Positions 5,427 through 9,251 of a DNA stretch of 9,251 nucleotides are shown here, one piece after another. A program made the translations under genes and the position numbers. The notes beneath the pieces are model-generated. The model saw only the letters and a list, made by a program, of their open reading frames with translations, was not told the DNA's origin and searched no databases. This DNA comes from CAZEIW01 sp964512305 (GTDB lineage Bacteria; Pseudomonadota; Gammaproteobacteria; Burkholderiales; Burkholderiaceae_F): the NCBI GenBank assembly GCA_964512305.1, contig CAZEIW010000010.1, forward strand, positions 1 to 9,251. The letters are read 5' to 3'. Every line of letters begins with the position of its first letter. Position 1 is the stretch's first letter.

Positions 5427-6672
5427 GATCGTCTTTCGCCGGGTGCGGTCGGCCGCAACGCCGCTGCTGGCGGTGGCGCTCGCGGCCTGCCAGGTCGCGC
5501 CGCCGCGGCCCGCCATCCCGACGATAACGCAGGCACGCTACGAGCGTGCCTCGTTCGCGTCACTGCCGCCGGTGGCCGACGAGGATTGGGCCGGCGCATG
5601 GCCCGCCTGGCTGGCTTCCTGCCGCGCGCTCGCCGCCGATGCGCGGGAAGAGCGCCGGCCGTGGCGCGCCGCGTGCGACGGTGCCGGGTCGGCTCCGACG
5701 CAGGATGCCCAGGCGCTGCGCTCATTCTTCGAAGCGCGCTTCGACGTCTACCGCATCATCGCGCTGACGGTCGAGCCGCCGGACGATCGGGTGGTCGACG
5801 AGCGCGCCACCGGGTTGATCACCGGCTACTACGAGCCGATGCTGGCTGGCAGCCGGACATCGGTCGCGCCGTACCTGATCCCCCTTTACCGGGTCCCCGA
5901 CGACCTGCTGCCGATCGAGCTGGGCGATGCGTACCCGGAACTGCGCGATCGCAAGCTGCGCGGCCGCATCGACACCGCGCCGAACGGGCGCCGCCGCGTC
6001 GTGCCGTACTGGACACGCGCAGAGGTGACGCGCGAGCAGCCCTTGCGCGGTGCCGAGCTGCTCTGGGTCGACGACGCGCTGGACGCCTTTTTCCTGCAGG
6101 TGCAGGGCTCGGGCCGCGTCAGGCTGGAGGACGGCAGCACGATCCGCCTGGCGTACGCCGACAGCAACGGCCAGCCGTACCGCTCGATCGGACGCTGGCT
6201 GGTGGAGCACGGGGAGCTGACGCTCGAGCAGGCCTCGATGCAGGGGATCCGTGACTGGGCGCGCGCGCATCCGCAGCGCCTGGACGAGCTGCTCGAGGCC
6301 AACCCGAGCATGGTGTTCTTCCGCGAGCAGCCGATCGGCGATCCCGAGGCCGGCCCCGCCGGCGCGCTCGGCGTTGCGCTCACGCCGGGCTATTCGGTGG
6401 CGGTCGACCCGCGCTTCGTGCCGCTGGGCGCGCCGGTCGTGCTCGACACGACGCTTCCTGCGGACACGGCGCCGCTGCGGCGCATGCTGATCGCGCAGGA
6501 CACGGGCGGGGCGATACGCGGCCCGCTGCGCTTCGACTGGTTCTGGGGCACCGGCGCGATCGCCGGCGAACTCGCCGGACGTCAGCGCGGCGACGGCTCG
6601 GCGTGGCTGCTGGTGCCGAAGGGGACGCGCCCGGAATCGCTGCTGCCGCCCGCGCGCGCGGGCGCGCGCTGA
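5425..6672 (+). CDS. mltA: Membrane-bound lytic murein transglycosylase A (lipoprotein)
   Basis: MltA cleaves the MurNAc-GlcNAc bond of peptidoglycan to leave 1,6-anhydroMurNAc, acting at the outer membrane during wall turnover. The 415-residue product starts with two arginines, a hydrophobic segment and a lipobox 'LAAC' at 19-22, so C22 is the probable lipid anchor. The MltA domain shows 'GLITGYYEP' (130-138), 'LIPLYRVPDDLL' (151-162), and 'DAFFLQVQGSGRVRLEDG' with 'RLAYADSNGQPYRSIGRWLV' (220-260). The C-terminal 3D domain carries 'AVDPRFVPLG' (326-335), 'AQDTGGAIRG' (357-366) and 'FDWFWGTG' (370-377). D359 and D371 are the conserved aspartates; by spacing D371 best fits the catalytic one. 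The ATG at 5425 gives a proper signal peptide but has only a weak ribosome binding site and overlaps an antisense small ORF. The gene converges on dsbC. Confidence 0.96.
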   Translation: MIVFRRVRSAATPLLAVALAACQVAPPRPAIPTITQARYERASFASLPPVADEDWAGAWPAWLASCRALAADAREERRPWRAACDGAGSAPTQDAQALRSFFEARFDVYRIIALTVEPPDDRVVDERATGLITGYYEPMLAGSRTSVAPYLIPLYRVPDDLLPIELGDAYPELRDRKLRGRIDTAPNGRRRVVPYWTRAEVTREQPLRGAELLWVDDALDAFFLQVQGSGRVRLEDGSTIRLAYADSNGQPYRSIGRWLVEHGELTLEQASMQGIRDWARAHPQRLDELLEANPSMVFFREQPIGDPEAGPAGALGVALTPGYSVAVDPRFVPLGAPVVLDTTLPADTAPLRRMLIAQDTGGAIRGPLRFDWFWGTGAIAGELAGRQRGDGSAWLLVPKGTRPESLLPPARAGAR

Positions 6673-6684
6673 TCCGCTAGGCCA

Positions 6685-7491
6685 TCACTGGCTGGCGCTG
6701 CTCCGTCCCGCAGCCGCCATCATCTCCTCGATGCGGTCGACCGGAATCACGCCCGGCGCGCGCTGGCCGTCGGTGAAGACGATGGTCGGAGTACCCGTCA
6801 CGTGCAGCTTGTGGCCGAGCGCGAGCAGATCTTCGAGCGGATGCTTGCAATCGCTCGGGGCGGCTCCCGGATCCCTGCCGTTGACCATCAGCTGCGTCCA
6901 CGCGGTGGAGCGGTCCTTGGCGCACCAGATCGCTTCGGACTTCTGGTACGAATCGTCGGACAGGATCGGGTACAGGAACGTGTAGATGGTCGTGTTCTTG
7001 AGCTGGACCATGTCCTTTTCGAGGCGCTTGCAATAGGGGCAGTTCGGGTCCGCGAAGATCACCATCACGCGCGATCCGTCGCCGCGCACCGTCTTGACCG
7101 CCAGCTGCAGCGGCAGCGACTTGAAGTCGACCCGCAGCACCTCCTCGCGCGTCTTGGCCGTGAGGTCTTCCTTGGTGCGCGTATCGAACACGCGCCCGGC
7201 AACGAGGTAGTTCACCTGCTCGTCGACATAGACGACCTCGCCGTCGGCGACCACCTCGAACAGCCCGAAGGGCATCCGCCTGACCGACTTGATGTCGCCG
7301 CCAAGCTTCGTCGCGACGCGGTCGCGCACGGCGTCCTCGATCGATTTCTGCCCCGCGGCCGCCGCGGCCGCTTTCGAATTCTCGGCCTGGGCCGCCTTAG
7401 GCGCCGGATCCGCCGCCATCGCCGTGCACGCCGCCAGTGCTCCGCAGCAGGCCATGCCCAGCGCCGCGTATATCCATCGTCCAGTTGACAC
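6685..7491 (-). CDS. dsbC: DsbC-type periplasmic thiol:disulfide isomerase
   Basis: DsbC-family proteins shuffle wrong disulfides in exported proteins. The 268-residue product has a signal sequence, an Ala/Lys-rich linker (about 27-48), the N-terminal dimerisation domain ('IEDAVRDRVATKLGGDIKSV' onward, 51-115) and a thioredoxin-fold domain. The latter has 'FADPNCPYCKRL' (146-157) with redox cysteines C151 and C154, and 'VTGTPTIVFTDG' with the cis-Pro P235. C190 and C215 can form the structural disulfide seen in DsbC. The active site is CPYC rather than the CGYC of E. coli. The signal region also contains a perfect lipobox (L19-A-A-C22), so it may be lipid-anchored; cleavage after A26 is the alternative. 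The start is GTG, supported by GAGG 9 bases upstream. It follows the monooxygenase gene by 75 bases on the same strand. Confidence 0.93.
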   Translation of the reverse strand: MSTGRWIYAALGMACCGALAACTAMAADPAPKAAQAENSKAAAAAAGQKSIEDAVRDRVATKLGGDIKSVRRMPFGLFEVVADGEVVYVDEQVNYLVAGRVFDTRTKEDLTAKTREEVLRVDFKSLPLQLAVKTVRGDGSRVMVIFADPNCPYCKRLEKDMVQLKNTTIYTFLYPILSDDSYQKSEAIWCAKDRSTAWTQLMVNGRDPGAAPSDCKHPLEDLLALGHKLHVTGTPTIVFTDGQRAPGVIPVDRIEEMMAAAGRSSASQ

Positions 7492-7566
7492 GAGAATCCG
7501 CCTCAGAGGTAAAGAGAGAAAGTCTAGCCCGCCCGCGAGGGCCGCCGACGGCCAAATAGCGGCCGA

Positions 7567-8745
7567 TTATCCGATTGCGCGGCGGATCAACGCGTTCTTG
7601 ACCGGCGTCAGCCCGTCGACCAGGGCCAGGCCGGAGTTGCGCAGCTGCCGCAGCCACGGATCCTGGGTTCCGAACAGGTTCGCCAGTCCGTCGACCGTCA
7701 GGCGCATCAGCCCGATCGGTTCGGCGCGCGCCCGCTCGTAGCGCCGCAGCAGCATCCTGTCCCCGAGGTCGCGCCAGGGTTCCCGCGCGCCCAAGACCCG
7801 CAGCAACTCGGACACGTCCTGGAGACCAAGGTTCAATCCCTGGCCCGCGAGCGGGTGGACCACGTGCGCCGCGTCGCCCAGCAGCGCAACCCGCGGCTGC
7901 GCCAGCCGGTCGACCTCGACGCGCTGCAGCGGGAAGCGGTGCACCGCGCCCAGCAGCCGCAGCTCGCCGGGAACCTGCCCGGTGCGGTTGCCGACGAGCG
8001 CCGCAAAATCGGCCGGCGGCAGCGACAGCATCCGTCCTGCCCGGGACTCCGGCGCCGACCAGACCAGGGACACGCGTTCGCCCGGCAGCGGCAGCAGCGC
8101 CAGCACGCCTTCGTCGCTGAACCACTGGCACGCGGTGCCGCGGTGCGGCGCACCGCACGCGAAATTGGCGACCAGCGCCGTATGGCCGTAGGGCGTTGCG
8201 CGGGCCTGGATGCCCGCTGCCGAACGCACCGGCGAATTCTTGCCGTCTGCACCGAGCAGCAGCGCGCACTCGACGGACGCGCCGCCGGATAAGCGCAGGC
8301 GCACGCCGCCCGGCTCGAACTGCGCGCCCTCGAAGCCCACCGCGAGATGCTCGATGCCGGGTGTCATCCGGCAGCCCAGCCAGAGCGCGCGCAGCAGCTC
8401 GCCCTCCTCGACGATCGTCGCCAGGCGCTCGAGCGCCGCCGCGTACGCGTCGAAGGTCAACTCGCCGCCGGCGTCGCCGAAGACACGCATCCGTGTCACC
8501 GGCTGCGCGCGCGCCGCGTCGACCTGCGGCCAGGCCCGGATCGCTTCGAGCAGCCCGATCGATGATGGCGACAGCGCATAGATGCGGGCGTCGAACGGCG
8601 CTTCGGGCGTCGGATCGAACGGTTGCGGCGCCGGTCCGATGAGCGCGACCCGCAAACCGCGCTGCGCGCAACCCAGCGCGGCCGCAAGCCCGACCACGCC
8701 GGTGCCGACGAGGGCGATTTCGAATCTTGCGGGCGTCGCGGTCAT
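7567..8745 (-). CDS. UbiH/UbiF/VisC-family FAD monooxygenase, probable ubiquinone biosynthesis hydroxylase
   Basis: The protein (392 residues from the ATG) belongs to the flavin hydroxylases that add ring oxygens during ubiquinone synthesis. From this start the Rossmann motif 'VGTGVVGLAAAL' covers about 13-24, binding the ADP of FAD. 'LLLGADGKNSPVRSAAG' (162-178) is the FAD/NAD(P)H motif, and 'ALLGDAAHVVHPLAGQGLNL' (287-306) the second FAD motif typical of Ubi hydroxylases. Which ring carbon it modifies (UbiF, UbiH, UbiI or a related role) cannot be decided from motifs, so I give no symbol. An in-frame GTG at 8760 would add five residues; I prefer the ATG at 8745, which leaves the usual short lead before the first strand, though neither has a clear ribosome binding site. 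dsbC follows after 75 bases and is probably co-transcribed. A perfect TATAAT lies upstream. Confidence 0.92.
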   Translation of the reverse strand: MTATPARFEIALVGTGVVGLAAALGCAQRGLRVALIGPAPQPFDPTPEAPFDARIYALSPSSIGLLEAIRAWPQVDAARAQPVTRMRVFGDAGGELTFDAYAAALERLATIVEEGELLRALWLGCRMTPGIEHLAVGFEGAQFEPGGVRLRLSGGASVECALLLGADGKNSPVRSAAGIQARATPYGHTALVANFACGAPHRGTACQWFSDEGVLALLPLPGERVSLVWSAPESRAGRMLSLPPADFAALVGNRTGQVPGELRLLGAVHRFPLQRVEVDRLAQPRVALLGDAAHVVHPLAGQGLNLGLQDVSELLRVLGAREPWRDLGDRMLLRRYERARAEPIGLMRLTVDGLANLFGTQDPWLRQLRNSGLALVDGLTPVKNALIRRAIG

Positions 8746-8808
8746 CTCGGGGGCCGGCACGGCCGGCGGGTTTGGTGGGTGCCGGCGAATCTGCTGCGGC
8801 GCCGCGCC

Positions 8809-8814
8809 ATTATA
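8809..8814 (-). promoter_or_regulatory. Candidate -10 element for the monooxygenase gene
   Basis: The minus strand reads a perfect TATAAT, inside a small A/T island in GC-rich DNA, 64-69 bases upstream of the ATG at 8745. This gives a 5' leader of about 55 bases. No consensus -35 is visible at 16-18 bp. Confidence 0.45.
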
Positions 8815-8843
8815 TGGACGCGTCCGTCACCGGCCGGCGCGGG

Positions 8844-8849
8844 TATACT
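8844..8849 (+). promoter_or_regulatory. Candidate -10 element for tRNA-Phe
   Basis: TATACT on the plus strand differs from TATAAT by one base and is the best -10 candidate I found upstream of the tRNA. It implies a precursor with a 5' leader of about 100 bases, to be trimmed by RNase P. No good -35 is visible. The 210-base region between the monooxygenase and the tRNA holds no gene I can support. Confidence 0.35.
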
Positions 8850-8955
8850 TGCCCGCCTTTTCGACCCGGATTCGACCGCCGCGCCCGGCCTTTCGCGTTG
8901 CACACCCGACGCAACGCGGCGCGAGCGGACGGCGAGCCGGTCAAGTCGCGAAGAC

Positions 8956-9011
<56 letters not shown>

Positions 9012-9031
<20 letters not shown>

Positions 9032-9130
9032 TCGATTTGACTCGCGCAGCGAGGCAAAATCGATACACGGGTGATTCCGCCCTTGGCCACCATCGATTTG
9101 ACTCGCGCAGCGAGGCAAATCGATACAAGG
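9012..9130 (+). repeat. Tandem repeat of the tRNA-Phe 3' end plus hairpin (period 61)
   Basis: Copy 1 is 9012-9070 and copy 2 is 9073-9130. Each begins with the last 20 bases of the tRNA (from GATTCCGCCC to CCA), followed by an inverted repeat. They differ by one missing A in an A-run and one substitution near the end. The inverted repeat is 9031-9064 in copy 1 and 9092-9124 in copy 2. It has an outer stem ATCGATTTG/CAAATCGAT, one mismatch, an inner stem CTCGC/GCGAG and a GCA loop; copy 2 is perfect apart from the mismatch, copy 1 has one bulged A. No T-tract follows, so it is not a classical terminator. Each copy could be an RNA-processing or stability hairpin. Confidence 0.93.
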
Positions 9131-9251
9131 GACGCCGGCACGCGACCCTGCGGGCCACGGACGTGGCGCTACGCGACCGCGGCGGCGCGTCGCGTACGCG
9201 GTTGCCGCGGCTTGCGGGCGCCTTGGCGGGCAACCCCGGATACCGCCACTT
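9131..9251. other. Window-edge stretch without a supportable gene
   Basis: GC-rich sequence after the repeat. On the minus strand a frame is open from the window edge to a TAG at 9171-9169 and ends in a basic tail ('KPRQPRTRRAAAVA'). This could be the last 26 codons of a gene entering from the right, but other frames are also open and nothing is recognisable. Confidence 0.3.

Noticed and set aside
5722..6270. Minus-strand open frames within mltA
   Set aside because: Antisense shadows of a well-supported MltA with no recognisable motif.
6648..6663. 16-base perfect GC palindrome at the end of mltA as a terminator
   Set aside because: Pure GC alternation encoding the Ala/Arg C-terminus, without a T-tract; the 12-base mltA–dsbC gap has no terminator signature.

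Overview
The window is GC-rich, chromosomal, densely packed housekeeping DNA. The order mltA–apaG / rpe–gph–trpE, a dsbC gene beside a UbiH-type monooxygenase, and strongly GC-ending codons fit a betaproteobacterium, probably Burkholderiales or a close relative. This placement is inferred from gene order and protein character, not from a search. I see no transposase, integrase, CRISPR array or defence gene.

Layout, left to right. The 3' part of a LysR-type regulator gene (1-543, +) runs tail-to-tail into a minus-strand block transcribed leftward: rpe (4752-4048), gph (4017-3292), trpE (3041-1539) and ltaE (1549-530). trpE and ltaE overlap by 11 bases and look translationally coupled; trpG, trpD and trpC do not follow. 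The 250-base gph–trpE gap is the most suggestive regulatory region. It holds a 41-codon ORF ending Trp-Arg-Trp-Arg-Arg-stop, then two perfect 8-bp hairpins with a possible competing fold between them, resembling a trp attenuator. An extended -10 motif in the end of gph could start that leader.

A 185-base divergent region with a 12-bp tandem repeat separates rpe from apaG (4938-5312, +). Next is mltA (5425-6672, +), a lipoprotein lytic transglycosylase. Between apaG and mltA, on the opposite strand, lies a 29-codon ORF for a probable single-pass membrane microprotein whose ATG overlaps the mltA ATG. mltA meets dsbC (7491-6685, -) tail-to-tail 12 bases apart. dsbC follows the ubiquinone-type hydroxylase gene (8745-7567, -) and probably shares its transcript.

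A 210-base divergent region leads to tRNA-Phe(GAA) at 8956-9031. The last 20 nt of the tRNA plus a downstream hairpin are repeated with a 61-base period, much like the repeats behind E. coli tyrT. The last ~120 bases show no supportable gene.

Functionally the genes serve tryptophan entry (trpE), pentose-phosphate and 2-phosphoglycolate metabolism (rpe, gph), glycine/threonine metabolism (ltaE), cell-wall turnover (mltA), periplasmic disulfide isomerisation (dsbC), quinone biosynthesis and translation (tRNA-Phe).
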